A DNA stretch of 64,000 bases from Pseudalgibacter alginicilyticus (GTDB taxonomy: Bacteria; Bacteroidota; Bacteroidia; Flavobacteriales; Flavobacteriaceae). Below are positions 27,998 to 37,781 of this stretch, piece by piece. Position 1 is the first letter of the stretch. Each line of letters starts with the position of its first letter. The notes below the pieces were generated by a model. It was not told the origin of the DNA. It worked only from the letters and a program-made list of their open reading frames with translations, and searched no databases. Location of the stretch: contig NZ_CP012898.1 of NCBI RefSeq assembly GCF_001310225.1, positions 3,528,001-3,592,000 on the forward strand, in the 5' to 3' direction. Both the position numbers and the translations under genes were made by a program.

Positions 27998-28372
27998 TTA
28001 TTTACTCCAATTAATTAAAAAATGCTTTAATGTATCTGTTTTTGATAGGTAAAACGTGTACCATGAAAGCACCCAGATAACCAATGCTATAAGGAAAAAT
28101 ATTCCAGTTTTTATATCAATAAAGAAGAAAATAAAACCCAATATTAATCCACTAATTAGGTTAAATATAGCAGCATTTTTAATAGTCATATTTATGATGC
28201 CTGTTAAGAAATTCCAACCGATTACTTTGTTGGTAATTTTAACCTTTTCAGGATTAGAGAAATCAATAGATATTTTTTGAGAGAAGTCCATTTCAATAAT
28301 TAACTGATTGTTATTTCGTTGGTAATTGTAATCGAATTTTTTTAAAAAATCTTCAGTGCTATCAATTTCCAT
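27998..28372 (-). CDS. Hypothetical membrane protein
   Basis: 124 aa: a soluble N-terminal half of about 65 residues with beta-rich character (NNQLIIEMDFSQKISIDFSNPEKVKITNKV) followed by two membrane helices (about 63-85 and 88-108). I do not recognise the family. It stands alone between rluD and the SDR gene. Confidence 0.6.
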   Translation of the reverse strand: MEIDSTEDFLKKFDYNYQRNNNQLIIEMDFSQKISIDFSNPEKVKITNKVIGWNFLTGIINMTIKNAAIFNLISGLILGFIFFFIDIKTGIFFLIALVIWVLSWYTFYLSKTDTLKHFLINWSK

Positions 28373-28461
28373 ATTTTAAGTTTTAAATAAAAAAATAAAA
28401 AGTAAACTTATTGTTTTTTAACTAAAAAAAGATTTCGAATATGTTAAGCTATTGTAATGAT

Positions 28462-29880
28462 TCAAGAACGCACCAATTTTTTTATCATGCCGTTGAATAT
28501 AAGCCCATGAAAAGGTAATACTGCATACCAATATAGCCTACCCGCAACTCCAAGGGGTCTAAAGGTTGCGGTTTGGATAAGCTTGTTGTCTGTTATTTTA
28601 AATTCTAACCAAGCTTCTCCTGGTAGTTTCATTTCAGCAAATAAAAGCAAGCGACCTTCTTGCTTATTGGCATACAATACGCGCCAAAAATCAATGGTGT
28701 CACCAACATGGATATCGGTAGGGCTTGTGCGCCCTCGTCGTAATCCAACCCCTCCAGCAAGTTTGTCAACAAAACCTCTTAATCCCCATAACCAATTGCC
28801 GTAATACCATCCGTTATCACCGCCAATACTCCAAATGTTGCTTATACAATATTCTCGGTTTTCAAAGATTTCAGACCTTTTATCTTTGAAACATCCAAAA
28901 GAAGGAACTTGAATAAAATCAGATATATTAAAACTTAAGCCACTACTAGAATAGGAGTCTTTCCAGCTGGAGAGAATTTCGTTATTTTCAATTTTTGTAA
29001 ATGCCTTTTTTAAAGATTGTTGGTAACTTATGGGAGAAATTTTAAGAATGTTGTTAATCTGACTATTTCTACAAACTACTTCTACTTTCATACTGTTTAC
29101 TAAAGAAGTTGCAAGTTTGTATGAGGTTGAGGTTACAAAATAAAGCCAGTATGAAGAAAGTTTTGGAGTCATAACAGGCACTACGTAAATTTTGCGTTTT
29201 AAATTCCGTGCTTTAGCAAAATTTAAAAGCATCTCTTTATAGGTTAAAATATCTGTTCCACCAATATCAAAATTTTTATTAAACGTTTCTGGGTGGAACA
29301 AAGATTTAGAAAGAAAAGCAAGAACATCTGAAACTCCAATAGGTTGACATTTTGTTTTAAGCCACTTAGGAGTAATCATTATAGGTAGCTTTTCAACCAA
29401 ATCTCTTATAATTTCAAATGAAGCACTACCAGAACCTATAATAATTCCTGCTCGTAAAACGGTGAAATTATAACTCCCTTTACCAAGTTCTATTTCAACG
29501 TTTTTTCTGGAATTTAGATGTTTTGAAAGTTCAGATTTGTTAATAATACCACTTAAATAAATAACATGATGAACATGAGTGTTTTTAAGGGCATTTCTAA
29601 AGTTTATGGCTGAGGTTTCTTCTAAAGATTTATAGTCTTCAGATGAAGACATAGAATGCACTAAATAATAAGCGGCATCAATATCTTTTGGAATGTTTTT
29701 CAATGAAGCTATATCTAATAAGTCTAATTGGAGTATCGAAATTTTAGTTTTTAAAGACTCTGGCGGATTAAATCTTTTAGAATCTCTAACGCAACAAACA
29801 ACTTCATGACCCGCTTCAATTAGAATAGGAAGTAATCGTTTACCAATGTATCCAGTGGAACCTGTTAGCAGTATTTTCAT
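28462..29880 (-). CDS. NAD(P)-binding SDR protein with DUF2867 domain
   Basis: 472 aa from ATG 29880. The open frame extends 24 codons upstream, but the Rossmann motif MKILLTGSTGYIGKRLLP marks the real start. The N-terminal two thirds is an atypical SDR / NmrA-like domain (YYLVHSMSS, VIYLSGIINKSE, VLRAGIIIGSGSASFEII), and the last about 150 residues match DUF2867 (IWSIGGDNGWYYGNWLWGLRGFVDKLAGGVGLRRGR, GEAWLEFKI, FRPLGVAGRLYWYAVLPFH). Substrate unknown. Confidence 0.87.
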   Translation of the reverse strand: MKILLTGSTGYIGKRLLPILIEAGHEVVCCVRDSKRFNPPESLKTKISILQLDLLDIASLKNIPKDIDAAYYLVHSMSSSEDYKSLEETSAINFRNALKNTHVHHVIYLSGIINKSELSKHLNSRKNVEIELGKGSYNFTVLRAGIIIGSGSASFEIIRDLVEKLPIMITPKWLKTKCQPIGVSDVLAFLSKSLFHPETFNKNFDIGGTDILTYKEMLLNFAKARNLKRKIYVVPVMTPKLSSYWLYFVTSTSYKLATSLVNSMKVEVVCRNSQINNILKISPISYQQSLKKAFTKIENNEILSSWKDSYSSSGLSFNISDFIQVPSFGCFKDKRSEIFENREYCISNIWSIGGDNGWYYGNWLWGLRGFVDKLAGGVGLRRGRTSPTDIHVGDTIDFWRVLYANKQEGRLLLFAEMKLPGEAWLEFKITDNKLIQTATFRPLGVAGRLYWYAVLPFHGLIFNGMIKKLVRS

Positions 29881-30078
29881 TAAGTGTTTTTTATAAATAT
29901 AGCATATTAGTTGAATATTTGATTTACCCAAACTCTTGTAGCGGTTAACCAAGTTATGCTTTTTAAGTTAAAATTTATAGTATAAATTCAATTTATAATG
30001 GCATTGCAAATAATTGTTGACTATGATTTTAAAAGTAGATTACTAATTGTAACTTTGAAAAAGAAAAGAAAAATAGAT

Positions 30079-30102
30079 TTTCGTTCCTGCGGAAATGACA
30101 AA
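30079..30102. repeat. REP-like short palindromic repeat
   Basis: TTTCGTTCCTGCGGAAATGAC has the small palindrome TTCC-TGC-GGAA and resembles dispersed repeats seen in intergenic regions of many flavobacteria. It sits just before yaaA. Confidence 0.4.
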
Positions 30103-30112
30103 TAAATTATCT

Positions 30113-30871
30113 ATGAAACTTGTATTATCGCCAGCTAAATCACTCGATTTTGAAAGTCAACTGCCAACCAACAGTAATACTGAAGCTATATTTTTAAAGC
30201 AATCAGAGCGTTTAAACAAATTACTCAAAAATAAATCTGCTAAAAGCTTATCTAAGCTTATGGGGATTTCTGATGCTTTGGGGCAATTAAATTATGAACG
30301 AAACCAATCTTGGAAATTGCCTTTTACCGAAGAAAATGCCAGACCAGCTATGTATGCTTTTAGTGGCGATGTATATCGTGGTTTGGATGCATACACCATC
30401 CCAACTGAAAAAATAGAAGTAGCTCAAAATACGGTGCGAATTCTTTCGGGACTATATGGTCTGCTAAAACCTTTGGATTTAATGCAGCCTTATCGTTTAG
30501 AAATGGGAACAAAATTCCCTGTTGGGACTAAAAAGAATCTCTATGAATTCTGGAAAAGAAGTATAACCAAAGCTTTAAATGAAGAACTTAAAGACGACGA
30601 ACTATTTTTAAATCTTGCTAGCAATGAGTATTTCAAAGCCGTAGATACTAAAAGCTTAAAAGTACCTGTGATAACAGCTAGTTTTAAAGATTTTAAAAAT
30701 GGCAATTACAAAGTAATTTCGTTTTTTGCTAAAGAAGCTCGTGGATTGATGGCGCGTTATATTATAGATAACAACGTTGAAACTATTACTGATTTAAAAG
30801 GATTTAACTCTGGGGGCTATGGCTTTAGTGAAGATTTGTCCACAAAAACCGATTTGGTGTTTATTAGATAA
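30113..30871 (+). CDS. yaaA: Peroxide stress protein YaaA (UPF0246)
   Basis: 252-aa DUF328 family protein. I use ATG 30113 (MKLVLSPAKSLDFE), the family start, rather than the in-frame ATG at 30095. Conserved blocks include YAFSGDVYRGLDA, LSGLYGLLKPLDLMQPYRLEMGT, YEFWKRSITKALN, NLASNEYFKAV and FFAKEARGLMARYI. In E. coli YaaA binds DNA and limits free iron during peroxide stress; the role here is inferred. Confidence 0.95.
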   Translation: MKLVLSPAKSLDFESQLPTNSNTEAIFLKQSERLNKLLKNKSAKSLSKLMGISDALGQLNYERNQSWKLPFTEENARPAMYAFSGDVYRGLDAYTIPTEKIEVAQNTVRILSGLYGLLKPLDLMQPYRLEMGTKFPVGTKKNLYEFWKRSITKALNEELKDDELFLNLASNEYFKAVDTKSLKVPVITASFKDFKNGNYKVISFFAKEARGLMARYIIDNNVETITDLKGFNSGGYGFSEDLSTKTDLVFIR

Positions 30872-31068
30872 ACGTGTATCTGAAGTGCATTCATGGTGAT
30901 TGTAGGTTTGTTACATTCATACAGTAATACCACCAAACTTTAGGATATGCTGAATATAAACAGAAATTGAAATGTTTAGAATGTATGATTTTGAGTGCAC
31001 TAAAACAGATATAAAAATACGTATAAGCAGTTTTATACTGTTATTAATTAAAAGTGATTTCTTTAAAA

Positions 31069-31203
31069 TCATTTAGGTTGCACTTTAGCTCCAATGCCTA
31101 TTTTATTTTCTACTGAACGCTTTTTTTTAATTCGAGGCCTGCGGGTACCAAAAGTCCCCCGGTGTATTTTTCCACGTTTTGTTTTTTTATCGCCTTTTCC
31201 CAT
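31069..31203 (-). CDS. 30S ribosomal protein THX
   Basis: 44-aa very basic peptide, MGKGDKKTKRGKIHRGTF followed by an Arg/Lys-rich tail (about 40% Lys+Arg). It matches the THX / bS31-type protein that sits in the head of the 30S subunit in Thermus, plastids and many Bacteroidota. A plus-strand frame across it (31094-31276) is its shadow. Confidence 0.88.
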   Translation of the reverse strand: MGKGDKKTKRGKIHRGTFGTRRPRIKKKRSVENKIGIGAKVQPK

Positions 31204-31290
31204 AATTTTTAGTTTTTTGAGTGAATCAAAATATAAGAAATTTTTAAGTTTTTCTGTAGTATATTTAGACTTTTAAAATAAATTTAACGT

Positions 31291-32019
31291 ATGATTTATT
31301 ATTTAACTATTGCGCTTCAAGTGTATTGTATTTACCATGTAATTAAAAATAAAACACCGTATTATTGGATTTTTTTGATTCTTTTTTTACCAGCCATTGG
31401 TTGTGGTATTTATTTAATTACTCAGGTTTATAATAAACGAGATGCCGAGAAAATTCAAGACAATATTGTTTCTATAATTAATCCTACCAAAAAGATTAAG
31501 GATTTGGAAAAACGATTGGAATTTGCTGAAACTTTTCAAAATCGAATTGATTTGGCAGATGCTTATTTAGAAAATAAAGACTATCAAAATGCTATACCGC
31601 ATTATAAAAAAGCTTTGGAAGATAAACTTCAAAAAAATGTTTTTGTAGTCAAGCAATTGATAGAAGCGCTTTATATGGAAGGGAACTTTGAAGAGGTACT
31701 TTTGTATGCTGAAAAAATAGCTTCGGAGTCGGAATTTAAAAAATCTAGAACACAGTTTTTATATGGAATGTCTTTAGATAAATTAGGACGTTTTGAAGAA
31801 GCAGAAAAAAATCTGCGAGAAATTGACAATCGTTATTCATTTTATGAAGAACGTCTGATTTTGGCTAAGTTTTTAATTAGACAAAATAAGAAAACGGATG
31901 CCAAAGAAATTATTGATGAAATATATGCCGAATCGCAATATATGACCAAAGAGAATAAAAAACTGAATAGACATACCATTGTAGAGGTTGAAAGGTTGGT
32001 GGCTGAGTTTAATACTTAA
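31291..32019 (+). CDS. Membrane-anchored tetratricopeptide repeat protein
   Basis: 242 aa: two N-terminal membrane helices (about 2-18 and 25-45; TPYYWIFLILFLPAIGCGIYLI, like a PLDc_N segment) and a cytoplasmic coil plus four TPR units (DLADAYLENKDYQNAIPHYKKAL, QLIEALYMEGNFEEVLLYAEK, LYGMSLDKLGRFEEAEKNL). Likely a scaffold protein; the partner is not known. Confidence 0.8.
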   Translation: MIYYLTIALQVYCIYHVIKNKTPYYWIFLILFLPAIGCGIYLITQVYNKRDAEKIQDNIVSIINPTKKIKDLEKRLEFAETFQNRIDLADAYLENKDYQNAIPHYKKALEDKLQKNVFVVKQLIEALYMEGNFEEVLLYAEKIASESEFKKSRTQFLYGMSLDKLGRFEEAEKNLREIDNRYSFYEERLILAKFLIRQNKKTDAKEIIDEIYAESQYMTKENKKLNRHTIVEVERLVAEFNT

Positions 32020-32098
32020 GTACAACACTAATAAAAAAATGAATGAAATTGCGGTGACACTACCACGTTTTTAATAGATGTTTATGGAAAAAAAGATA

Positions 32099-34135
32099 TT
32101 ATTTCTTTTTCCATAAGTATAAATTCTTAATCAAGAATACACTTGCGGTAGCCACCAATAAAAGCATAAATATTTCTGAAATATTAGAAGTTTCAAAAAT
32201 GATGGCTTCTATGAAGTGATATACATTATACAAACCCGCAATTATGGCCCAAATGAATGCCGTTGATTTGAACCACTGTTTAGTAACTTCAAGCGTTAGT
32301 AATGCAAAAAGTAAGCATAAGCCCTCAAATAATATTCTGTATATATGATGTGCAATAGGAACGTCACCTGTGGCACCTTCAATAATGAGGGTTTCATTAT
32401 AATAAATATTAAATAGTCCGTAAATGTGATGAACAAGCCATCCGATACCTAAAAATAGCCAAAGTATAATAATTTTTGTTCTCATTTCTATATGGTTTAT
32501 ATCAGTGTTCTGCGTTGTCTTTTTTGAATTTATTTCAGTTTCTTTTGCTAAATTATGGTAGTCAATAGGGTGTTTGGTAAAGGCACTTTTTGTTTTTATT
32601 TGAGGCTTGATTTTTAAATAAATCAATAGAGATAAAGTCGCAATTATTATCCAAAGTACATCAATGAATAAGATGTTATATTGTCCTTGAGTATAGGTTT
32701 TCCAAATCCAATTTTCAGAAATAATACCGTTTGCAATTGGTACTAAAAATCCAAATATAGCACCAAATAAAAGGCAAACTTTGTTGGTATAATAGTTGTC
32801 TCTTTTAAATCTAAAAAATAATATGGCAATTAGCCATGCGATGAAATAAAAGGTGTAAATAGCGGTTTGTTGATCATTATAGTAGGAATGTGATAATTTT
32901 ACAAATATAAAAGCAAGCGCAGTAACCGGAAGCATGGATAAACAAATAGCCATATAAATATGGCCTATTTTTGCAGTATATAGGCGTTGTTTTAAAGTCT
33001 GACTTTTTTTGTTACGAGCCTCAATATAAATTAAAACTCCAGTAATAATTACAAAACAGGTTATTAATGACAATATAAAATAGACAACTTTCATAGGAAT
33101 ACCACCAAAATCAGCAAAGTGCAGTCTGCCAATTAGGCGTTGTAAATCTCCAGAATATTCAATTTCAGTGGGGCTTTTCTCAATGGTGAGGTCACCAGAA
33201 TAAGCATCTAAAATAATACGGCTGGTACTTATAAATCGTTCACTGTCTTTCAATTCACCAGTTAAGACATATTTCATATTGATGCCTCCATAATTTCTAA
33301 CATAAGCACGTGTTAAATGGTAGTTTTTCCATTGATTTGCAGTGGTTTGTGCAAAAGTATTAAAACTAGGGATTTCTTTTTCAGACTTAGCAACCCATTC
33401 ATAAGTCTTACGCTCTGGGCGCACGTCTTCCATTAATTTGTCTTGGTCGCCACCATATAAAAAATTAGCAGGTATCAGCACTAATATACTTAAACAGAAA
33501 TAAGCTCCAGTAACAGCAAACATAAATTGGAAGGGCAGTCCTATAACACCAAGTGCAGTATGAGCATCTGTCCAAACACGTTTTAAAGCAATTTTTGGAT
33601 TAAAACTATAAAAGTTCGGAATGATTTTTTTCCAATGTATTATAATGCCAGTTACAATTGCGAATAAAAAAAACAAGGAAACAAAACCAGCTAAGTAAAT
33701 ACCAATATATGGAAATTGAGCAAGAAAATGTAAGCGGTATAAGAATTCGCCTAAGCTATAATGTTCTGCATAACTTTTTGTTTTTTTCGAATGGATATCC
33801 AGCGAAAAATACTCGTCTAATTTTGCCTCATCGGAAGCTAAGGAGTCTTTACTTGCTTCAAGAATTACGTAAATTTTATCGCTTTCCTCACCATAGTTAA
33901 TTTGAAAATCACGACCAGTTAGTTTGTATTTGTCATCTAAGCTTTTAAATATACCATCATAATCAATAGCATTTCGTTCTGTATAACTAACCTGTTGTCC
34001 TTCTTGCCAAATTCCAATGTCTTCTTTAAATAATGAAAAAGCTCCAGCAAAAAAGATAATATATAAAGCCACACTAATAACAATGCCACTAACTGTATGC
34101 GTATTAAAAAAAACGTTGTAATTTCTATTGTTCAT
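32099..34135 (-). CDS. PepSY-associated membrane protein, iron-uptake type
   Basis: 678 aa from ATG 34135 (MNNRNYNVFFNTHTVSGIV); the longer frame from 34222 reads into the upstream gene. It has an N-terminal PepSY_TM domain (first helix, periplasmic PepSY domain, IIHWKKIIPNFYSF, WTDAHTALGVIGLPFQF with the histidines typical of ferric-siderophore reductases such as FoxB/FsrB), then additional helices, about 12 in all. Position at the end of a TonB-receptor operon suggests reduction of imported ferric siderophore or membrane iron transfer. Its start overlaps the preceding stop (TAATG). Confidence 0.85.
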   Translation of the reverse strand: MNNRNYNVFFNTHTVSGIVISVALYIIFFAGAFSLFKEDIGIWQEGQQVSYTERNAIDYDGIFKSLDDKYKLTGRDFQINYGEESDKIYVILEASKDSLASDEAKLDEYFSLDIHSKKTKSYAEHYSLGEFLYRLHFLAQFPYIGIYLAGFVSLFFLFAIVTGIIIHWKKIIPNFYSFNPKIALKRVWTDAHTALGVIGLPFQFMFAVTGAYFCLSILVLIPANFLYGGDQDKLMEDVRPERKTYEWVAKSEKEIPSFNTFAQTTANQWKNYHLTRAYVRNYGGINMKYVLTGELKDSERFISTSRIILDAYSGDLTIEKSPTEIEYSGDLQRLIGRLHFADFGGIPMKVVYFILSLITCFVIITGVLIYIEARNKKSQTLKQRLYTAKIGHIYMAICLSMLPVTALAFIFVKLSHSYYNDQQTAIYTFYFIAWLIAILFFRFKRDNYYTNKVCLLFGAIFGFLVPIANGIISENWIWKTYTQGQYNILFIDVLWIIIATLSLLIYLKIKPQIKTKSAFTKHPIDYHNLAKETEINSKKTTQNTDINHIEMRTKIIILWLFLGIGWLVHHIYGLFNIYYNETLIIEGATGDVPIAHHIYRILFEGLCLLFALLTLEVTKQWFKSTAFIWAIIAGLYNVYHFIEAIIFETSNISEIFMLLLVATASVFLIKNLYLWKKK

Positions 34136-34437
34136 TATATAAAAGGATTGTTTGTATTTCCTATAACATATAGACCGTAAAGAAGAACTATGAAGAATAA
34201 GTAAAGTAGCCAAGCTTTCCAACCATTTTTAAATAAAAAAGGAACAATTAGCAAGGCACACCAAACGATAAATAAAGTGAAAATAGAGCTTATTAAGATG
34301 TTTTTTGAGTTTGGCAACCAGAGGGATAAACACATGTGTAGTAATGCAGAAATTAAATAACCACCAAATATACCTGCAGTTATTTTTGCAAATTGTTGCC
34401 ATGGTGATTTATTTAAGTATTTAGTGTTTGCAGGCAT
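34135..34437 (-). CDS. Small membrane protein of iron operon (DUF3649-like)
   Basis: 100 aa with three membrane helices (IFGGYLISALLHMCLSLWLP, ISSIFTLFIVWCALLIVPFLF, WLLYLFFIVLLYGLYVI). The position between a TonB receptor and a PepSY protein and the helix pattern resemble the DUF3649 iron-transporter-associated family; this is an inference from context. Confidence 0.7.
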   Translation of the reverse strand: MPANTKYLNKSPWQQFAKITAGIFGGYLISALLHMCLSLWLPNSKNILISSIFTLFIVWCALLIVPFLFKNGWKAWLLYLFFIVLLYGLYVIGNTNNPFI

Positions 34438-34440
34438 ATA

Positions 34441-34770
34441 TCAGTAAAAAATTTCGACAACAAATAGAATGAAAAAAATGAAAATACAATGCTTGTAATT
34501 GATTTTTTGTAAAGGTGAAATGAGTATGACTAAACTTAAAATAAACATTATTGCTATCAACCAAAATACAATGCCAGAAGTTAATCCAAAGTTATTAATT
34601 ATTAATAATAAGGCGATAATTAAAATAAGACTTCCAATAAATTTTGAATTTTTAGCGTGTTTCTGAATCCATTTCTCTATGAAATATTTATTAGACAATA
34701 TTGCTTTCTGAGAGGTTTTATAAAATATTAAACATCCAATAAAAACTAATAAAATACTATTTGTTACCAT
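34441..34770 (-). CDS. Small membrane protein of iron operon (DUF3325-like)
   Basis: 109 aa with three to four hydrophobic helices and a Lys-rich cytoplasmic loop (QKAILSNKYFIEKWIQKHAKNSK). Proteobacterial siderophore operons often carry a DUF3325 protein in this position; similarity is only by layout. It lies 3 bp before the next gene. Confidence 0.65.
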   Translation of the reverse strand: MVTNSILLVFIGCLIFYKTSQKAILSNKYFIEKWIQKHAKNSKFIGSLILIIALLLIINNFGLTSGIVFWLIAIMFILSLVILISPLQKINYKHCIFIFFILFVVEIFY

Positions 34771-34855
34771 TTTAACTTTTTAAACAAGCAACTCTAAACT
34801 AATGCTCGTTTAGAGTTGCTTAAAAATAAATAAACAAACTAACTAACTCAAAATA

Positions 34856-37486
34856 TTAAAATTTATATTGCAAGGTCCCTAAAACCGCTAATGGAGCTTG
34901 TGCATTTACCGTACTCCAACCTTTATAATATGTTTCGTCTGTAAAGTTATTTACTTTAAGACCAATTCTGTATTTTTCGGCATTATAATAAACAGATGCA
35001 TTATATATTGTATATGCAGGTAATGTAAATTGTCCCGCTACACCGTTATCTACTGTTAAGTGTGCGGAAGCACCATTAAAACCAGCAGCTAAGCCAAAGT
35101 TCTTTAAGAAAGTTTTACTTGAGAATTGATAATCGGCCCAAAAGTTATAAATATTTTCAGGACCAGCTGACTCGGGCCTTCTATCTTTAAGATTAACATA
35201 GTCAATACCCGTTAATTCACTATATGCATCCGTAATAGTACTATTATTATAAGAGTAAGAACCTCGTATATTTAAACCTTGAAAGGGGTTTGTGTTAATC
35301 TCAAATTCAAAACCTTTACTAACTACTTCGGCAATATCAATTGTGTAAGCAAATAAAACTGCTGCAGGGTCACTGTTAGTCGTTTTATCCGCAGTAATAT
35401 TATAGTAACATACACTAGTATTTAGTTTGCCATTGAAAAAATTTACTTTTAAGCCACCTTCAAACTGTTTAGCTTCAGTGGGTTTAAAAGTGTCTACGGT
35501 ACCATCTCCATTAACCACTGGATCATTGTTTACAAAACCAGTTTGGTAATTTGCGAAAACACTTAGTTTATTTAGTATAGGTTGATATAATATTCCTGCA
35601 TTTGGTGATAAGGTTGTTTTGGTATAATCATCTAAAGGATCAGATTTATCTCCATCTTGATCAAAATAATCTAAACGTAAACCAACATTTATAGTTAATT
35701 TATTGGTTAGATTAATCACATCAGAAGCATATAAAGCAAATGTTTGAGAACTTGTTTTTAACTCTCTTGCTGTAACTTGATCAAATATAGCATCAAGTTC
35801 AGTGTTTGAAACAGTGTATTGAGCATTTGGAGCAAACGAGGTTGGTACTATATTTCCATTGGCGTAAAACTGAGCATCAAAATATGGAAAACTATTTAAT
35901 TGCGCAGCAATTAAATCTCCTTGACCTGGGTCTAAGAAATTTAAGGTGTTAATGATACTTGGAAAATTAGAATGCTGTGTTAAAACAGGGTTTCCACTTT
36001 TATTTCTAGAAGTTTCTTCTCTGTAAACATAGTCTAATCCTAAAACAAGTCTATTTCTAACGTTTGCTATTTTAAAATCGCCCGTGAAATTTTGTTGTAA
36101 GTTTGCCTTAGTTGCATTGGCATCACGTTTATCATATAACCTGGTAAATACATCTTCATTAAGTAATCCAAAAGCTTCACCTAATACAGCATTAACATCA
36201 TTTTGTAAGGGCGGATAAGGAATATCGGCAAGGGGTTGTAAAACGCCAAAGGCAGCAGAAGTTCCTTCGTATAAATATTGGTAATATCCTTTAGCTTCAG
36301 AATGTGTGCTAGCAAAGATGGTTTGTGAGTTCCATTGATCGGATAGCTTATAATCTGCAATAGCTCTTGTATTAAATATAGGACTAGATAATGTAACGTC
36401 ATTAGACGTAAATGATTTATTGGGATCAACTCCTAAGTCGTTTACATTTCTTGAAACCATAGAGATACCTCTCCTTAAAAATAACATAGAAGGATTGGTT
36501 TGTTCAGTATTGGAATATTCAATACCAAAAGATAGATTTAAGCGATTATTAACATTGTATGATACTGAAGGTGCTATAAAAAATGTTTTTCTGAAACCAG
36601 CATCTTGAAAACTATCTTGTGTTAGATATGATGCATTGATTCTAAAAAAGATGTCATTATTATCACTTAAAGGTGTGTTTAAATCAATAGAAGTGCGATG
36701 TAGGTTGAAAGAACCTGCGGTATATGAAATACTACCTCCAAATCCTTTAAAAGGTTTTTTGGTCACGACATTTATTAAACCACCTAAAGAGGTGACTGTA
36801 CTACCAAAAAGTGTAGCAGAAGGCCCTTTTATGACTTCTATACGTTCTATATAGGAAGGATCAATTGCACTGAATGTAAACCCAGGTACTCCATCAACTA
36901 AAGATGGTTGTGTAGAAAAACCTCGTGAGGAAAAAAAGGCAGTACCAGATCCTGGTGATCGTCCAGTAGATTCCCAAAGTTTACTAATTCCTGTAGCATT
37001 GGTCATTGCATCATCAAGATTTGTTGTAATTTGAGATTCTAACAATTCTGTGGTTACTGTTGAATAGACTTGAGAGTTTTCAATATCCTTCAATGGTAAT
37101 TTTGATACATAAGCTGTTTTTTTGCGTGAAAATTTATTATGTCGTTCTGACTTAATGATAATTTCACTTAAAATTTCATTTCCTTCGTAAAGTGTTATTG
37201 TTCCTAATTTTATATCTTCATTGTTAGAAATGGAAAGAGGTATTTCTTTTGTTTTAAAACCTAAAAAAGAAATTGAAAGCGTATAATGTCCATTTTCAAT
37301 ATTAGAGATTTCAAAGTTTCCGTTTTCATTTGTTTGTGTTCCTTTTGTAGTGTTTTTTAAAGAAATATTTACACCAAAAAGGAGTGTTTGATTATTGTCT
37401 TTCACAGTGCCTGTTATGTTTCCATTTTGAGCAAAGGCTAAATTAGCTAACAGAAATAAAGTTATGGTTAGTAATAGGTTTTTCAT
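34856..37486 (-). CDS. TonB-dependent siderophore receptor
   Basis: 876-aa outer-membrane receptor: signal peptide (1-19, LAFA), CarboxypepD_reg-like domain (about 21-105, GNITGTVKDNNQTLLFGVNISL), plug domain (about 130-245; YIERIEVIKGPSATLFGSTVTSLGGLINVVTKKP) and a 22-strand barrel ending in a C-terminal aromatic residue (LGTLQYKF). The plug and barrel are of the FhuA/FoxA type, so a ferric hydroxamate or related siderophore is likely. It opens an operon with two small membrane proteins and a PepSY reductase-like protein and has a consensus promoter. Confidence 0.92.
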   Translation of the reverse strand: MKNLLLTITLFLLANLAFAQNGNITGTVKDNNQTLLFGVNISLKNTTKGTQTNENGNFEISNIENGHYTLSISFLGFKTKEIPLSISNNEDIKLGTITLYEGNEILSEIIIKSERHNKFSRKKTAYVSKLPLKDIENSQVYSTVTTELLESQITTNLDDAMTNATGISKLWESTGRSPGSGTAFFSSRGFSTQPSLVDGVPGFTFSAIDPSYIERIEVIKGPSATLFGSTVTSLGGLINVVTKKPFKGFGGSISYTAGSFNLHRTSIDLNTPLSDNNDIFFRINASYLTQDSFQDAGFRKTFFIAPSVSYNVNNRLNLSFGIEYSNTEQTNPSMLFLRRGISMVSRNVNDLGVDPNKSFTSNDVTLSSPIFNTRAIADYKLSDQWNSQTIFASTHSEAKGYYQYLYEGTSAAFGVLQPLADIPYPPLQNDVNAVLGEAFGLLNEDVFTRLYDKRDANATKANLQQNFTGDFKIANVRNRLVLGLDYVYREETSRNKSGNPVLTQHSNFPSIINTLNFLDPGQGDLIAAQLNSFPYFDAQFYANGNIVPTSFAPNAQYTVSNTELDAIFDQVTARELKTSSQTFALYASDVINLTNKLTINVGLRLDYFDQDGDKSDPLDDYTKTTLSPNAGILYQPILNKLSVFANYQTGFVNNDPVVNGDGTVDTFKPTEAKQFEGGLKVNFFNGKLNTSVCYYNITADKTTNSDPAAVLFAYTIDIAEVVSKGFEFEINTNPFQGLNIRGSYSYNNSTITDAYSELTGIDYVNLKDRRPESAGPENIYNFWADYQFSSKTFLKNFGLAAGFNGASAHLTVDNGVAGQFTLPAYTIYNASVYYNAEKYRIGLKVNNFTDETYYKGWSTVNAQAPLAVLGTLQYKF

Positions 37487-37527
37487 TAATTTTTATTTAG
37501 ACTTAATATTAATAGTGGAATTTTTAA

Positions 37528-37558
37528 CAAAAGTAATAGCTAAGTTTAATCTATACAA
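37528..37558 (-). promoter_or_regulatory. Promoter of the siderophore-uptake operon
   Basis: On the minus strand TTG (37556-37558), a 20-bp spacer, then TACTTTTG (37528-37535), with the start codon 41 bp downstream. No Fur-box-like palindrome is evident. Confidence 0.7.
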
Positions 37559-37714
37559 GTTATTTTTAATAAATCTAAATAAGCTGTTGTGATAGCTTGA
37601 TTTTATCAATATCTATTTGTGTTTTTTCTTTTTAAAGATTAAAAAAGATATGCTCAAATAAATCAAGTTGTTTTTTAGAAATCTACTAATTAATTATAAT
37701 CTTAAAATTAGATG

Positions 37715-37722
37715 TACCTTTG
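37715..37722 (+). promoter_or_regulatory. Promoter -7 element of the DEAD-box operon
   Basis: TACCTTTG (TAnnTTTG) 59 bp before the helicase start, leaving a 5' leader of about 50 nt. Confidence 0.55.
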
Positions 37723-37781
37723 CCTAAAATTAAAAAAGGAGTGACCTAACAAAATAGTGTTTGCTTCACTAAACACATTAT

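Noticed and set aside
31094-31276. 60-aa plus-strand ORF
   Set aside because: Shadow of the THX gene on the other strand.
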